64,000 bases of DNA from Desulfovibrio piger ATCC 29098 (GCF_000156375.1 NZ_DS996359.1:885522-949521), one strand, 5' to 3'. Counted from the stretch's first letter, positions 35,479-46,019 are shown. Notes: generated by a model not told the origin, from the letters alone. Made by a program: numbers and translations.

Positions 35479-36756
35479 ATGTCCAACAGCAAGAATTCCG
35501 GACAGGAACCGCTGCGCTGCTCCTTTTGCGGACGCAGCGAGCTGGAGGTGAACAACCTTATCGTGCAGGACAACGCCTGCATCTGCGACAACTGCGTGCG
35601 CGCCTGCGGTGACATCATCGCCCGCGACAAGGTCCAGCAGCAGGTGGAGGAGGCCGACGAGCGCCTGCTCTCGCCGCAGGAAATCAAGGCCCGCCTGGAT
35701 GAATACGTCATCGGCCAGACCGAGGCCAAGAAGATCCTTTCCGTGGCCGTGCACAACCACTACAAGCGCGTCTTCTTTGCCGATGCCCTGGGCGACGACG
35801 TGGAGCTGGAAAAGAGCAACATCCTGCTGGTGGGTCCCTCCGGCAGCGGCAAGACCCTGCTGGCCAAGACCCTGGCCAAGGTGCTGCGCGTGCCCTTTGC
35901 CATCGCCGACGCCACGACCCTGACCGAAGCCGGTTACGTGGGCGAGGATGTGGAGAACATCCTGGTGCAGCTCCTGCAGAATGCCGACTACGACATCGAA
36001 GCCGCCAGCAAGGGCATCATCTACATCGACGAGATCGACAAGATCTCGCGCAAGAGCGACGGCCCCTCCATCACTCGCGACGTGTCCGGCGAAGGCGTGC
36101 AGCAGGCCCTGCTCAAGATCATCGAGGGCACCGAGGCCAACATCCCGCCCAAGGGCGGCCGCAAGCATCCCCAGCAGGAATTCATCCGCATGGATACCAG
36201 CAATATCCTGTTCATCGTGGGCGGTGCCTTCGTGGGCCTGGACAAGATCGTGGGCTCCCGCATGAGCGGCAGCTCCATGGGCTTCGGCGCCCAGGTCTGC
36301 TCCAAGAAGGAGATGCCCCTGGGCGAGCTGCTGGAAAAGATCCAGCCCCAGGACCTGGTGAAGTTCGGCCTGATCCCCGAATTCGTGGGCCGTATCCCGA
36401 TCATCACCCATGTGGACGATCTGGACGAGGCCGATCTGGTGCGCATCCTGACCGAACCCAAGAACGCCCTGGTGCGCCAGTACCAGAAGCTGTTCGAACT
36501 GGACCACGTGCAGCTGCGCTTCACGCCTAATGCTCTCAAGGCCATCGCGGCCCGGGCCATCGAGCGCAAGACCGGCGCGCGCGGCCTGCGCAACGTCATG
36601 GAGCGCACCATGCTGGACATCATGTTCCGCCTGCCCTCCATGCCCGGTGTCAAGGAATGCCTCATCAACCGGGCCGTCATCGAAAAGGGCAAGGAGCCGG
36701 TGCTGCTGTATGATGAAAGCGCCGAAGGCGCTGCCGCCGATACCGGCCTGAACTAG
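35479..36756 (+). CDS. clpX: ATP-dependent Clp protease ATP-binding subunit ClpX
   Basis: The 425-residue unfoldase has the N-terminal C4 zinc domain ([11 protein letters not shown] then [10 protein letters not shown]), Walker [16 protein letters not shown], Walker B YIDEIDKI, the IGF-type ClpP-binding loop region, sensor motifs and [15 protein letters not shown]. It feeds substrates into ClpP, encoded three bases upstream. Confidence 0.97.
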   Translation: MSNSKNSGQEPLRCSFCGRSELEVNNLIVQDNACICDNCVRACGDIIARDKVQQQVEEADERLLSPQEIKARLDEYVIGQTEAKKILSVAVHNHYKRVFFADALGDDVELEKSNILLVGPSGSGKTLLAKTLAKVLRVPFAIADATTLTEAGYVGEDVENILVQLLQNADYDIEAASKGIIYIDEIDKISRKSDGPSITRDVSGEGVQQALLKIIEGTEANIPPKGGRKHPQQEFIRMDTSNILFIVGGAFVGLDKIVGSRMSGSSMGFGAQVCSKKEMPLGELLEKIQPQDLVKFGLIPEFVGRIPIITHVDDLDEADLVRILTEPKNALVRQYQKLFELDHVQLRFTPNALKAIAARAIERKTGARGLRNVMERTMLDIMFRLPSMPGVKECLINRAVIEKGKEPVLLYDESAEGAAADTGLN

Positions 36757-36857
36757 CCCGGCTTCCGGCATGGCCATACGGTGCGGGGACGCTCCCGCCT
36801 GCTGTTGCCGGTCGCACCTTGCCGGGGCCTGCCCCCGGGCAGGCTGTCACAAGATCT

Positions 36858-36911
36858 GAAAGGGGGGAAGCATCCGTTTTTGCCACAGGCAAAAGGGATC
36901 CTTCCCCTTTC
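36858..36911 (+). other. Long hairpin between clpX and lon
   Basis: GAAAGGGG ... ATCC ... TGCC pair with GGCA ... GGAT ... CCCCTTTC, an imperfect stem about 22 bases long. It lacks the C-rich tail of the repeat family and has no T run, so its role is open. Confidence 0.5.
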
Positions 36912-36991
36912 AACGATATACCGGGGCCATCCGGCCCGGCCGTCCCGACGGCTGAGCGGGCCGCCCGCGCGGCCCTTTTACGAGGTACACT

Positions 36992-39433
36992 ATGTCCGAA
37001 TTCCAGCGCGAAGCGCGCTTTTTTGCCGAACTGCCGGTCATGCCCCTGCGCGAAGTGGTCATGCTGCCGCGTACCATCATGCCGCTTTTCGTGGGGCGCG
37101 AAGCCTCCATCAAGGCCATCGAACTGGCCCAGTCCGGCTACAACAAGCAGATGTTCCTGGTGGCCCAGCGCGAGCCCGATGTGGAGAAGCCCGGCGCCGA
37201 TGACCTGAGCCCCGTGGGGGTCGTCTGCAAGGTCCTGCAGATGCTGCGCCTGCCCGACGGCACCATCAAGGTGCTGTTCGAAGGCCTGCACCGTGCCCGC
37301 TGGACGGAGCTGCGCGAAGAGGACAACTGCCTGATGGCCATGCTCTGCACCGTGCCGGAAAGCGAGAGCCGCCCCGAAGAGCGCGAGGCCCTGGTGCGTA
37401 CCGTGCAGGAAGCGCTGGAAGAGTACGCCAAGAACAACAAGAAGCTGACCCAGGAAGCGCTCATGTCCATCATGGCCCTGCGCGATGCCGGGCCGCTGGC
37501 CGACGCCGTGGTGCCCCACCTCAAGGTGGATTACCGCAAAAAGCAGGAAGTGCTGGAGATCGCCGACGTCACCGAGCGGCTGGAGCGCGTGTACGAGCTT
37601 TTGCAGGGCGAGGTGGCCCTGGCCTCGGTGGAAAAGCGCATCAAGAACCGGGTCAAGGTGCAGATGGAGCGCAATCAGCGCGAGTATTACCTCAGCGAGC
37701 AGCTCAAGGCCATCAATAAAGAGATGGGCCGCGAGGACGATCCCCAGGCGGAAGTGGACGAGCTGGAAAAGAAGCTCGAAGGCCGTAACATGCCGCAGGA
37801 GGCCCGCGAACGCTGCCAGTCCGAGCTGCGCAAGCTGCGCAGCATGCCGCCCTCGGCCGCGGAATACACCGTGGTGCGCAATTACGTGGACTGGCTGCTG
37901 GATCTGCCCTGGAACGACCTCAAAGAGATCGACATCGACATCGAAAAGGCCCGTGCCATCCTCGAGGGCGATCACTTCGGTCTGGAAAAGCCCAAGGACC
38001 GCATCCTGGAATATCTGGCCGTGCAGAAGCTTTCCAACGGCCTGCGCGGTCCCATCCTCTGTTTCGTGGGCCCGCCAGGCGTGGGCAAGACCTCGCTGGC
38101 CAAGAGCGTGGCCCGGGCCACGGGGCGCGAATACGTGCGCCTTTCCCTGGGCGGCGTGCGTGACGAGGCCGAGATCCGCGGTCACCGCCGTACCTATGTG
38201 GGCGCCCTGCCCGGCAAGATCATCCAGTCCCTGAAACGGGTAAAGAGCAGCAACCCCCTGTTCTGCCTGGACGAGATCGACAAGATGACCTCGGACTTCC
38301 GGGGCGACCCGGCCTCGGCCCTGTTGGAAGTGCTGGACCCGGAACAGAACAACACCTTCATGGACCACTATCTGGATCTGGAATACGATCTTTCCAAGGT
38401 GTTCTTCATCACCACGGCCAACTCGCTGGACTCCATCCCGGCCCCGCTGCTGGACCGTATGGAGATCATTGAGCTCAACAGCTATCTGGAGACGGAAAAG
38501 CGCCAGATCGCCCGCAACTTCCTGCTGCCGCGCCAGGTGAAGGAACACGGTCTGAAGCCGGAAAACATCGCGCTGTCCGACGGCGCCATCCTGGAGATCA
38601 TCCGCTCCTACACCCGTGAAGCGGGCGTGCGCAATCTGGAGCGCGAGATCGCCGCCCTGTGCCGCAAGACCGCCATCCGTCTGGTGGAGGACAACGATCT
38701 GGACAAGTGCGTGAGCATCTCCCGCCAGAACCTGGCTTCCTTCCTTGGCGTCAAAAAGTATCGCCATGAGGAACGCGAGAGCGAGTCGCAGGTGGGCGTC
38801 TGCGCCGGTCTGGCCTACAACCAGCGCGGCGGCGAGATCCTGATGGTGGAGACCAGTCTCATGTCCGGTTCCGGGCAGGTGGTCATCACCGGCCAGCTGG
38901 GCGACGTGATGACCGAGTCCGCCCGCGCGGCCCTGACCTATGTGCGTTCCCGCGCCGAGATCCTGGGCCTTGACCCGCGTTTCCACCGCAAGGTGGACAT
39001 CCATGTGCATGTGCCTGACGGCGCTACGCCCAAGGACGGTCCCTCGGCCGGCATCACCCTGGCCACGTCCATCACCTCGGCCCTGCTGGGCATCCCGGTG
39101 CGCAACGATGTGGCCATGACCGGCGAGATCTCCCTGCGCGGTCGCGTGCTGCCCATCGGTGGTCTGCGGGAAAAGCTGCTGGCCGCCCGCCGCAGCGGCA
39201 TCAAGAAGGTCCTCATGCCGCATGACAACGAAAAGGATCTTAAGGAAGTGCCCGCCGAGGTGCTGGAAGATCTGGAGATCGTCTTCGTGGACCATGTGGA
39301 CGAGGTCCTGCCCCATGCCCTGGCCGCTTCCGTGGAAGAGATCTTCTCCGGTCGCGCCACGGCCCAGCCGCTGTACCTCAGCCTGCGTGCCTCCAAGGGC
39401 GACAAGGACAGCAGCGCCGCCGCACCGCAATAG
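36992..39433 (+). CDS. lon: ATP-dependent protease Lon
   Basis: The 813-residue soluble Lon has the N-terminal substrate domain ([20 protein letters not shown]), AAA+ core with Walker [14 protein letters not shown] and Walker [10 protein letters not shown], and a C-terminal protease domain with catalytic Ser in [13 protein letters not shown] and Lys in the [17 protein letters not shown] segment. ACGAGG precedes the ATG. It ends the proteostasis group. A hairpin element of the repeat family starts 20 bases past the stop. Confidence 0.97.
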   Translation: MSEFQREARFFAELPVMPLREVVMLPRTIMPLFVGREASIKAIELAQSGYNKQMFLVAQREPDVEKPGADDLSPVGVVCKVLQMLRLPDGTIKVLFEGLHRARWTELREEDNCLMAMLCTVPESESRPEEREALVRTVQEALEEYAKNNKKLTQEALMSIMALRDAGPLADAVVPHLKVDYRKKQEVLEIADVTERLERVYELLQGEVALASVEKRIKNRVKVQMERNQREYYLSEQLKAINKEMGREDDPQAEVDELEKKLEGRNMPQEARERCQSELRKLRSMPPSAAEYTVVRNYVDWLLDLPWNDLKEIDIDIEKARAILEGDHFGLEKPKDRILEYLAVQKLSNGLRGPILCFVGPPGVGKTSLAKSVARATGREYVRLSLGGVRDEAEIRGHRRTYVGALPGKIIQSLKRVKSSNPLFCLDEIDKMTSDFRGDPASALLEVLDPEQNNTFMDHYLDLEYDLSKVFFITTANSLDSIPAPLLDRMEIIELNSYLETEKRQIARNFLLPRQVKEHGLKPENIALSDGAILEIIRSYTREAGVRNLEREIAALCRKTAIRLVEDNDLDKCVSISRQNLASFLGVKKYRHEERESESQVGVCAGLAYNQRGGEILMVETSLMSGSGQVVITGQLGDVMTESARAALTYVRSRAEILGLDPRFHRKVDIHVHVPDGATPKDGPSAGITLATSITSALLGIPVRNDVAMTGEISLRGRVLPIGGLREKLLAARRSGIKKVLMPHDNEKDLKEVPAEVLEDLEIVFVDHVDEVLPHALAASVEEIFSGRATAQPLYLSLRASKGDKDSSAAAPQ

Positions 39434-39452
39434 TATGTGAGGAGGGAGAGAT

Positions 39453-39513
39453 GCGGGGGAAACCCTTTGTGGACAAAAGGTTCTCCCCCGCACCCCCTTC
39501 CAAAAACTTTTTT
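39453..39513 (+). repeat. Intergenic hairpin with C-rich tail, copy b (after lon)
   Basis: GCGGGGGA...CTTTG pairs with CAAAA...CTCCCCCGC, and the tail is ACCCCCTTCC followed by AAAAACTTTTTT. It has the clearest T run of the family and probably terminates lon. Confidence 0.75.
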
Positions 39514-39576
39514 AGGTAGGGCCGCAGGTCCCCGTCGCTGGGCGGGGAGCGGACAACGGCCCGTGGACCGGAAAGA

Positions 39577-39611
39577 CAGGAAGAGGAAGGCATTTTGCCT
39601 TCCTCTTCCTG
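39577..39611. other. Perfect 16-bp hairpin downstream of lon
   Basis: CAGGAAGAGGAAGGCA and TGCCTTCCTCTTCCTG are perfectly complementary around a TTT loop. There is no T run on either strand. Confidence 0.65.
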
Positions 39612-39673
39612 TTCGTGGTTCGTATGGCGTGCCTTGCGTACGCAGTGTGCGTTTGGGAACTGATGACCAGCAT

Positions 39674-39709
39674 AAAAACGCGGAGGGCAGAGTGCCTTCC
39701 GCGTTTTCT
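39674..39709. terminator. Bidirectional terminator-like hairpin
   Basis: AAAACGCGGAGGGCA pairs with TGCCTTCCGCGTTTT. T-rich ends on both strands suit termination in either direction. Confidence 0.6.
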
Positions 39710-39823
39710 GTCATGGGCTGCAGCCTCTTTGTCAGAGAGCCGTCTGTTTGGGCCATTTTGCCGGGGGTCCGGCAATGGTGGCTGTTCGGCGTTATACCGG
39801 GGAGTCCATCCTCCTGCATAAAG

Positions 39824-39899
39824 CGCGTTGGGAGGAGGATGGGGGCTTGGGGGAAGGAGGGACCTTTGGCTTGCGCACAAAGGTCCCTCCTTCCCCCAA
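39824..39899 (-). repeat. Intergenic hairpin with C-rich tail, copy c (after mqnA)
   Basis: A perfect 22-bp stem: TTGGGGGAAGGAGGGACC plus TTTG pairs with its exact complement around a 9-base loop. On the minus strand the tail is GCCCCCATCCTCCTCCC; the AAAACTTTT end is lost. It starts 11 bases past the mqnA stop. Confidence 0.7.
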
Positions 39900-39909
39900 A
39901 AAAGCTTGC

Positions 39910-40764
39910 TTACATATGGAAGAAGCGCAGGGGGGGCACGCCGGGGATCATGCGGGCGTCGGCCAGCTTGCGATAGAAGAGGCTGAGGCCCTGCAGTTCG
40001 CGTTCGCCCAGGCTGAAGGTCAGGCCTTCGTTGTAATAGACGGTCAGTTCCTCGCGGGACAGGGGGCACCCGTGGCCCGTGAGGTCAAGGATGACGTCCA
40101 TGTGGGAAAGGCCCCAGTCCCGGCCCTGACGCATGAGCGCGCCGGGGTCGCTGTGGAAGAGCTTTTTCTGCACGGCGTCGTGACTGACCACCCAGACGCC
40201 GAAGATGAAGGGCAGGCCGGTCCATTCCACCCAGGCATCGGCCAGGTCGAGACGGTAGGGATAGTCGGGATGGTTGCGCAGGCGCAGGGCTTCGTCACCG
40301 ATGGCCAGGAAGGCCTCGGGGGCCCTGTCCGTGCCCAGGGTGGGCGTGACGGCGCCGGTGACGTAGTTCACATCGCAGTGGTAGTGATCCTTCATGAGCA
40401 GGCGCAGCAGGGCCACGGAGGTGTGGGTCTCGCCGCTGATGAGGATGGTCTGGCCGCCCAGCTGTTCCACAGGGCGGCGGGACATGAGCAGCACGCTCAT
40501 GACATTGCCGTGGGAGCCGATGGAAAGATCCTCCACCAGATGGTAGCGCTCGGGGCGCATGGCGTATTCGAAACAGGAATTGGAGGAGATGTGCAGCTCG
40601 CCCCGGGCCATCATATTGTTGAGGACGGCGGGCGGCCCGGAGATGATCTCGAAATCGTGGGGGATGATGCCCGCTTCCAGGGGATGATAGATGGGCAGGA
40701 CGTTGAGGTAGCCGATGCGGCCCATGCGCAGGGCATCAGCGGGCAGACCGGGTTCACTGGACAT
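39910..40764 (-). CDS. mqnA: Chorismate dehydratase MqnA (futalosine menaquinone pathway)
   Basis: The 284-residue protein turns chorismate into 3-enolpyruvylbenzoate, the first step of the futalosine route. Typical pieces are RMGRIGYLNVLPIYHPLE, GPPAVLNNMMARGELHISS and GAVTPTLG. The frame is open 46 codons further upstream, but AGGAGG just before the ATG at 40764 and the family N-terminus set the start. Unlike mqnE, mqnC and mqnD nearby, it is a separate transcription unit, ended by hairpin element c. Confidence 0.92.
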   Translation of the reverse strand: MSSEPGLPADALRMGRIGYLNVLPIYHPLEAGIIPHDFEIISGPPAVLNNMMARGELHISSNSCFEYAMRPERYHLVEDLSIGSHGNVMSVLLMSRRPVEQLGGQTILISGETHTSVALLRLLMKDHYHCDVNYVTGAVTPTLGTDRAPEAFLAIGDEALRLRNHPDYPYRLDLADAWVEWTGLPFIFGVWVVSHDAVQKKLFHSDPGALMRQGRDWGLSHMDVILDLTGHGCPLSREELTVYYNEGLTFSLGERELQGLSLFYRKLADARMIPGVPPLRFFHM

Positions 40765-40952
40765 GGCATTCCTCCTGGCCGCAGAGCGGCCGTTTCTTGG
40801 TGGGCTGTCCGGGGGCAGCGGGAGGGGAAGCATCCGTGCGGACGCATCCCGGAATGCTGCATAACAGGCCGCCGCCAAAAAGGAAAGGGCGGGAGCGGGC
40901 ATTTTGACGTCCCTCGGCCTTCCTGTATATGATGGAAAAAAGCAGGTGAGTC

Positions 40953-41462
40953 ATGTTCAAACGTTTTTTTCTTGTATTGCTGGCAGGTACGCTGCTTGGA
41001 GGGATGCCGGTCATGGCTGCGACACTGGAAAACGAGACCGCGGGCGCCATCGTGCGTGAGCCTGTCCTGACGGGCGAACAGGCCCAGGCCATGGTCGAAG
41101 TGGTCATGCATGAGGCCCGGGAGAGCGGGCATGCCGTCACCGTGACCGTGGTGGACCGCTCCGGCCAGATACTGGCGGTGCTGCGCGACCATCACGCCGG
41201 GGTGCATACGCTCAACGCCAGTTATAAAAAAGCCTACACGGCGGCCTCCCAGAAGCGCGAGACGGTGGCCATAGCCCGTGGCATACGGGACGGCTCCATC
41301 CCCTCGGACATCCGCTATCTCGATCCCAATTTTTCCCTGATGGAAGGCGGCATCCCCATCATCCTGGAAAATGTGGTGGTAGGCGGTATCGGTGTCGGCG
41401 GTGCCCACGGCAGCGAAGACGGCCGTCTGGCCCGCATCGGCTTGCTGGTATTGCAGCATTAG
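40953..41462 (+). CDS. Second secreted GlcG/HbpS-family protein
   Basis: The 169-residue protein has a signal peptide ([22 protein letters not shown]) and a GlcG/HbpS domain: [54 protein letters not shown]. It resembles the protein at 3547 but the two differ considerably. It lies directly upstream of catalase on the same strand. A heme- or oxidative-stress-related job would suit a HbpS relative next to katA, but this is inference. Confidence 0.85.
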   Translation: MFKRFFLVLLAGTLLGGMPVMAATLENETAGAIVREPVLTGEQAQAMVEVVMHEARESGHAVTVTVVDRSGQILAVLRDHHAGVHTLNASYKKAYTAASQKRETVAIARGIRDGSIPSDIRYLDPNFSLMEGGIPIILENVVVGGIGVGGAHGSEDGRLARIGLLVLQH

Positions 41463-41540
41463 GCCTGGCTGGGCCTGGCCGCGTGGCATAGGGGGCGGCC
41501 GTGCCTGCGCGGATCGTGGCAGGAAATAAGAAAAACATCT

Positions 41541-41561
41541 AAATAGTAATAATTCCTATTT
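41541..41561. promoter_or_regulatory. PerR/Fur-like operator upstream of katA
   Basis: A 21-base AT-rich palindrome with half-sites AAATAG and CTATTT and centre AATAATT matches its own complement at 18 positions. The core AAT-n-ATT is the hallmark of Fur/PerR-family boxes. It lies about 98 bases before the catalase start in otherwise GC-rich DNA. Confidence 0.6.
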
Positions 41562-41658
41562 ACCAAAAATGCCGGTCATGGCATTTCTTTCCTTGCGATA
41601 CCTCCTGGGGGGAGGCTGCCACTGCACCAACCCGGTGCGCAAACCAGGGAGAAAGCAC

Positions 41659-43116
41659 ATGACTGATAAAAAAGACCGCCTGACCACCAGTGCCGGTGCG
41701 CCGGTAGCCAATAACAATCATGCTCTGACTGCCGGTCCGCGCGGCCCCATGCTGATGCAGGATGTCTGGTTCCAGGAAAAACTGGCCCATTTCGACCGTG
41801 AGGTCATCCCGGAGCGGCGCATGCACGCCAAGGGCTCCGGTGCTTACGGGACGTTCACGGTGACGCATGACGTCACCCGGTATACCAAGGCCTCGCTCTT
41901 TGCCGAGGTCGGCAAGCAGACAGAAGTCTTCGTCCGTTTCTCCACCGTGGCCGGTGAGCGCGGCGCGGCGGACGCGGAACGCGACATCCGTGGCTTTGCC
42001 GTCAAATTCTACACGGATCAGGGCAACTGGGACATGGTGGGCAACAACACGCCGGTCTTTTTCCTGCGTGACCCGCTCAAATTCCCTGACCTGAACCATG
42101 TGGTCAAGCGCAACCCGCGCACCAACATGCACAGCGCCACGGACAACTGGGACTTCTGGACCCTGTTGCCCGAAGCCCTGCACCAGATCATCGTGGTCAT
42201 GAGCGATCGCGGCATCCCGGCCTCGTACCGGCACATGCACGGTTTCGGCAGCCACACCTACAGCCTCATCAATGCGGAAAACAAGCGCTTCTGGGTCAAG
42301 TTCCATTTCAAGACCCAGCAGGGCATCAAGAACCTTACCGATGCCGAGGCGCAGGAGCTCATCGGCCGTGACCGGGACAGCCACCAGCGCGACCTGTACG
42401 AGCATATCGAAAAGGGCGACTTCCCCCGCTGGACCCTGTACTTCCAGATCATGCCCGAGGAAGACGCCGAAAAGCTGCCCTATCATCCCTTTGACCTGAC
42501 CAAGGTCTGGTACCACAAGGACTATCCCCTTATCGAAGTGGGCGTGCTGGAACTGAACCGCAACCCCGAGAACTACTTTGCCGAGGTGGAGCAGGCGGCC
42601 TTCAATCCCGCCAATCTGGTGCCCGGCATCGGCGTTTCGCCCGACAAGATGCTGCAGGGCCGTCTGTTCTCGTACGGCGATGCCCAGCGCTACCGTCTGG
42701 GAGTCAACCACAACATGATCCTGGTGAACCGTCCCCGCTGTCCCTATCACAGCTTCCACCGGGACGGTGCCATGCGGGTGGACGGCAACTACGGCGGCTA
42801 TACCAGCTATGAGCCTAACAGCACGGGCGCCTGGCAGGAACAGCCCGACTTCAGCGAACCGCCCCTGAAGATCAGCGGCGACGCGGACCGCTGGGATTAT
42901 CCCTGCGATGACGCCGATTACTTCGAGCAGCCCGGCAAGCTGTTCCGCATGATGACGCCGGAACAGCAGGAAGAACTGTTCGGCAATACGGCCCGCGCCC
43001 TGGGCGATGCGCCCCGCGAGATCAAGCTGCGCCATATCCGCCATTGCGCCAAGGCCGACCCCGCGTACGGTGCGGGCGTGGCCCGGGCCTGCGGTATCCC
43101 GGAAAGCGATATCTAA
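41659..43116 (+). CDS. katA: Heme catalase (clade 3 size)
   Basis: The 485-residue monofunctional catalase breaks down hydrogen peroxide. The distal His lies in [12 protein letters not shown], the distal Asn in the [17 protein letters not shown] region, and the proximal heme Tyr in [20 protein letters not shown] seven bases before the ATG at 41659 decides the start over an in-frame ATG at 41569. There is no signal peptide. A PerR/Fur-like palindrome upstream suggests peroxide or iron control. For an anaerobe this is an oxygen-defence gene. Confidence 0.96.
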   Translation: MTDKKDRLTTSAGAPVANNNHALTAGPRGPMLMQDVWFQEKLAHFDREVIPERRMHAKGSGAYGTFTVTHDVTRYTKASLFAEVGKQTEVFVRFSTVAGERGAADAERDIRGFAVKFYTDQGNWDMVGNNTPVFFLRDPLKFPDLNHVVKRNPRTNMHSATDNWDFWTLLPEALHQIIVVMSDRGIPASYRHMHGFGSHTYSLINAENKRFWVKFHFKTQQGIKNLTDAEAQELIGRDRDSHQRDLYEHIEKGDFPRWTLYFQIMPEEDAEKLPYHPFDLTKVWYHKDYPLIEVGVLELNRNPENYFAEVEQAAFNPANLVPGIGVSPDKMLQGRLFSYGDAQRYRLGVNHNMILVNRPRCPYHSFHRDGAMRVDGNYGGYTSYEPNSTGAWQEQPDFSEPPLKISGDADRWDYPCDDADYFEQPGKLFRMMTPEQQEELFGNTARALGDAPREIKLRHIRHCAKADPAYGAGVARACGIPESDI

Positions 43117-43624
43117 AACAAGACTGTGAGACAGGGGGCCATTGCCCCTGTTGCCGATACCCGGAGTCTCCTGCGCAGCGACGGCCCCCTCCTCCTCTTC
43201 GTCGTGGCGGGTAAGGCTTGAGGCCGGTATCCGGTGGCTCCCGATGGCCCTCCCTGTCCACCTTTTCCGGAAACGGCTCATGCAAGGATGGGCTCCGGCT
43301 GGAGCGGCGGCATGCCTTTTCAGCCGGCCCGGAAAAGGACTCTTTCCTTGTGCCCCCGGCAGCGCTTCGTCGTTGCAGGCGCGGAAGGCCCGCCGGACTG
43401 CGGCAGTCCTTCTGCTGACGAGAGGCTGCCATCAAAAAAAGCGGACATGACCATCATGGTCATGTCCGCTTTTCAGTATCTTTCGTTTACCAGGATTTTC
43501 CGGCACTTGGGGCATATGCCTGCGCCCGTCGCCCCGGTGGACCGGCAGGATATGCCGTGTTTTTCCCGCTTTCCATACCCCAAAATATTGCCCGGGTCTG
43601 CAGCATGAAGGACAGGCCCGGGCA
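43117..43624. other. Region between katA and the mqnC repeat element
   Basis: About 500 bases without a recognisable gene. It contains a terminator at 43434-43473 and otherwise GC-rich sequence with only short, overlapping open frames. Confidence 0.5.
43434..43473. terminator. Bidirectional terminator downstream of katA
   Basis: The 12-bp stem GCGGACATGACC / GGTCATGTCCGC is flanked by AAAAAAA and TTTT, so it can end transcripts in both directions. Confidence 0.85.
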
Positions 43625-43700
43625 AAGTTTTTTGGCGAGGAGGGGGAGCGCGAGGGGGAGGCCGCACCTTTTGTCCACAAAAGGGGGGCCTCCCCCTCGC
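43625..43700 (-). repeat. Intergenic hairpin with C-rich tail, copy d (after mqnC)
   Basis: GCGAGGGGGAGGCC and CCTTTTGT pair with ACAAAAGG and GGCCTCCCCCTCGC. On the minus strand the tail is GCTCCCCCTCCTCGCC followed by AAAAAACTTT. It begins 17 bases past the mqnC stop. Confidence 0.75.
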
Positions 43701-43716
43701 ATCATCCCTTCAGAGT

Positions 43717-44844
43717 CTAGTCTTCGGGTTGCGGATCCACGGGGGTGTAGTTCATGGTGCGCTGCACGGGGGTGAAGCCGGCGGCACGGATGATCTTGTG
43801 GATCTCGTGACGGGTCAGGTGGTAGGACACGCCGGCGGCGGCCACCACGTTCTCCTCGATCATGAGCGAGCCGAAGTCATTGGCACCGTAGAAGAGGGCC
43901 AGCTGGGCCACTTCGGGGCCCATGGTCACCCAGGAGGACTGGATGTTGGCGATATTGTCCAGCACCAGGCGCGACACGGCCAGCAGGCGCAGATAGGCGG
44001 GCGCGGGCAGGGGGGCCGTCACGTTGATGCGGGTATGGGCGGGCTGGAAGGTCCAGGGGATGAAGGCCGTGAAGCCATGGGTCCTGTCCTGCACCTCGCG
44101 CACGGCGAAGAGGTGGTCCAGACGGTGGCGGGGCTCTTCCTCATGGCCGAACATCATGGTGGCGGTGGTGCGCATGCCCAAGTTGTGGGCGCGTTCCATG
44201 ACGTAGAGCCACTGGTCGGCGCTGCACTTGTTGGGCGAGACCTGGGCGCGGACGTCGTTCTGGAGGATCTCGGCGCCGCCACCGGGGATGGAGTCCAGAC
44301 CGGCGGCCTTGAGGCGGGAGATGACCTCGTCCACGCTCAGACCGAACTTCTGCGACCAGAAGAAGATCTCCGGCGGGGAGAAGGCGTGGATGTGCAGGCT
44401 GGGCCAGGTGGCACGCATCCAGCGCAGCAGGTCTTCGTACCATTCCAGGGGCAGGTCGGGGTGGTGTCCGCCCTGCAGCAGGATCTGGGTGCCGCCCAGG
44501 CGTAGGGTCTCGTCGATCTTCTGGGCCATCTCCTCGCGGGTGATGACGTAGCCTTCGCCGGATTCGGGCGCGCGGAAGAAGGCGCAGAAGCGGCAGGCGC
44601 AGACGCAGACGTTGGAGTAGTTGATGTTGCGGTCGCCCACATAGGTGACGATGGGCTCGGGATGCAGGCGCAGGCGCATGGCGTGGGCCAGATGGGCCAG
44701 CGTATGCAGGGAGGCGCCGTAATACAGGGCTTCGGCGGCGGTGCGGTCCAGGCGCTTCCCGGCCAGGGAAAGGGCCGCGGCCTCCTTCACTTCGGGGCTT
44801 TCGTCAAAGGCGCTGTGCGCCGGACGGAACTGCTGGTCGCTCAT
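43717..44844 (-). CDS. mqnC: Cyclic dehypoxanthine futalosine synthase MqnC (radical SAM)
   Basis: The 375-residue radical SAM enzyme closes the ring of dehypoxanthine futalosine. The 4Fe-4S ligands are in CVCACRFCAFF (CxxxCxxC), followed by ILLQGGHHPDLPLEWYEDL and IPGGGAEIL. It overlaps the mqnE stop by four bases (ATGA), so translation is coupled. MqnC is told from MqnE by the GGHHPDLPLEWYE motif. Confidence 0.93.
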   Translation of the reverse strand: MSDQQFRPAHSAFDESPEVKEAAALSLAGKRLDRTAAEALYYGASLHTLAHLAHAMRLRLHPEPIVTYVGDRNINYSNVCVCACRFCAFFRAPESGEGYVITREEMAQKIDETLRLGGTQILLQGGHHPDLPLEWYEDLLRWMRATWPSLHIHAFSPPEIFFWSQKFGLSVDEVISRLKAAGLDSIPGGGAEILQNDVRAQVSPNKCSADQWLYVMERAHNLGMRTTATMMFGHEEEPRHRLDHLFAVREVQDRTHGFTAFIPWTFQPAHTRINVTAPLPAPAYLRLLAVSRLVLDNIANIQSSWVTMGPEVAQLALFYGANDFGSLMIEENVVAAAGVSYHLTRHEIHKIIRAAGFTPVQRTMNYTPVDPQPED

Positions 44845-45974
44845 GCGCGGGCCTCCTCGGTCTGGACGGTATTGAAGATGGCGTTGCGCCGCACGGGCGT
44901 GAAGCCCGCTTCACGGATCATGAATTCCAGCTCCTTGAGGGTCAGGCCCTGGGCGGAACCGGCACCGGCCATATGGCCGATGTGCTCTTCCACCACGGTG
45001 CCGTCCAGGTCGTCGGCGCCGTACCAGAGGGCCGTCTGGGCCAGCTTGGTGCCCATCATGATCCAGTAGGCCTTGATGTGGGGGATGTTGTCCAGCATCA
45101 GGCGCGAGACGGCCACGGTGCGCAGCTGGTCGAGACCGCGCACGGGGCCGAGCTTTTCTTCAGGCAGCTTGAGTTTGCTGTTCTCGGTCAGGAAGGGCAG
45201 GGGGATGAAGCAGGTGAACCCGCCGCTCTTGTCCTGCTGTTCGCGCAGGCGGCAGAGATGGTCCACGCGCATGGCGTAGGTCTCCAGATGACCGTAGAGC
45301 ATGGTGCAGTTGGTCTTGATGCCCAGGCTGTGGGCCTCGCCGGAGATGCGCAGCCACTCGGCGGAACCGGCCTTGTGGGGGCAGATCTGGGCGCGCAGGC
45401 CTTCGTCGAAGATCTCGGCGCCGCCGCCGGGCATCATGACCAGGCCGGCTTCCTTGAGGCGCTGCAGCACTTCGAGGGTGGAACAGCCCTCCATCTTGGC
45501 GAAGTGGGCGATCTCCACGGGGGTGAAGGCCTTGATGAGCAGGTCGGGATTGAGTTCGCGCGCGGCGCGCAGGGTGTCCAGGAACCACTGGAAAGGACGG
45601 GTGGGGTGACAGCCGCCCACGATGTGCAGCTCGTCCAGATGCAGGGGCGTGGCGTCAGCGGCGCGCAGACGCTCCAGCACTTCCTCGGTGCTCAGGCAGA
45701 AGGCCCCCTGGTCTTCCTCGCGGTCGCGGCGGAACGCGCAGAACACGCAGCCGTTGACGCAGACATTGGTATAATTTATTTGGCGGTTGACCACATACGA
45801 GGTCTTGTCCCCGTGCATGCGGCAACGCGCATGGTGGGCCAGAGCGCCCACGGCGGTGATGTCGGGGCAGGCGAAAAGCGCCATGCCGTCTTCGGCGCTC
45901 AGGCGCTGGCCGGCAAGGACCTTGTCCAGAACGTCGGCAAGCCCGAGGCTTGCGTAATAGGAAGCATCCAGCAT
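44841..45974 (-). CDS. mqnE: Aminodeoxyfutalosine synthase MqnE (radical SAM)
   Basis: The 377-residue radical SAM enzyme joins the MqnA product to S-adenosylmethionine. Cluster ligands lie in CVNGCVFCAF, and the MqnE-type GGCHPTRPFQWFLDTLR and IKAFTPVEIAHFAK follow. GAGGAT precedes the ATG at 45974. A longer frame upstream would cross the promoter. It is the first gene of the mqnE-mqnC unit, divergent from mqnD. Confidence 0.93.
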   Translation of the reverse strand: MLDASYYASLGLADVLDKVLAGQRLSAEDGMALFACPDITAVGALAHHARCRMHGDKTSYVVNRQINYTNVCVNGCVFCAFRRDREEDQGAFCLSTEEVLERLRAADATPLHLDELHIVGGCHPTRPFQWFLDTLRAARELNPDLLIKAFTPVEIAHFAKMEGCSTLEVLQRLKEAGLVMMPGGGAEIFDEGLRAQICPHKAGSAEWLRISGEAHSLGIKTNCTMLYGHLETYAMRVDHLCRLREQQDKSGGFTCFIPLPFLTENSKLKLPEEKLGPVRGLDQLRTVAVSRLMLDNIPHIKAYWIMMGTKLAQTALWYGADDLDGTVVEEHIGHMAGAGSAQGLTLKELEFMIREAGFTPVRRNAIFNTVQTEEARA

Positions 45975-46019
45975 AATGGTTATCCTCAAATGATGATTGG
46001 CCGAAGGCCGGAACAGCGC

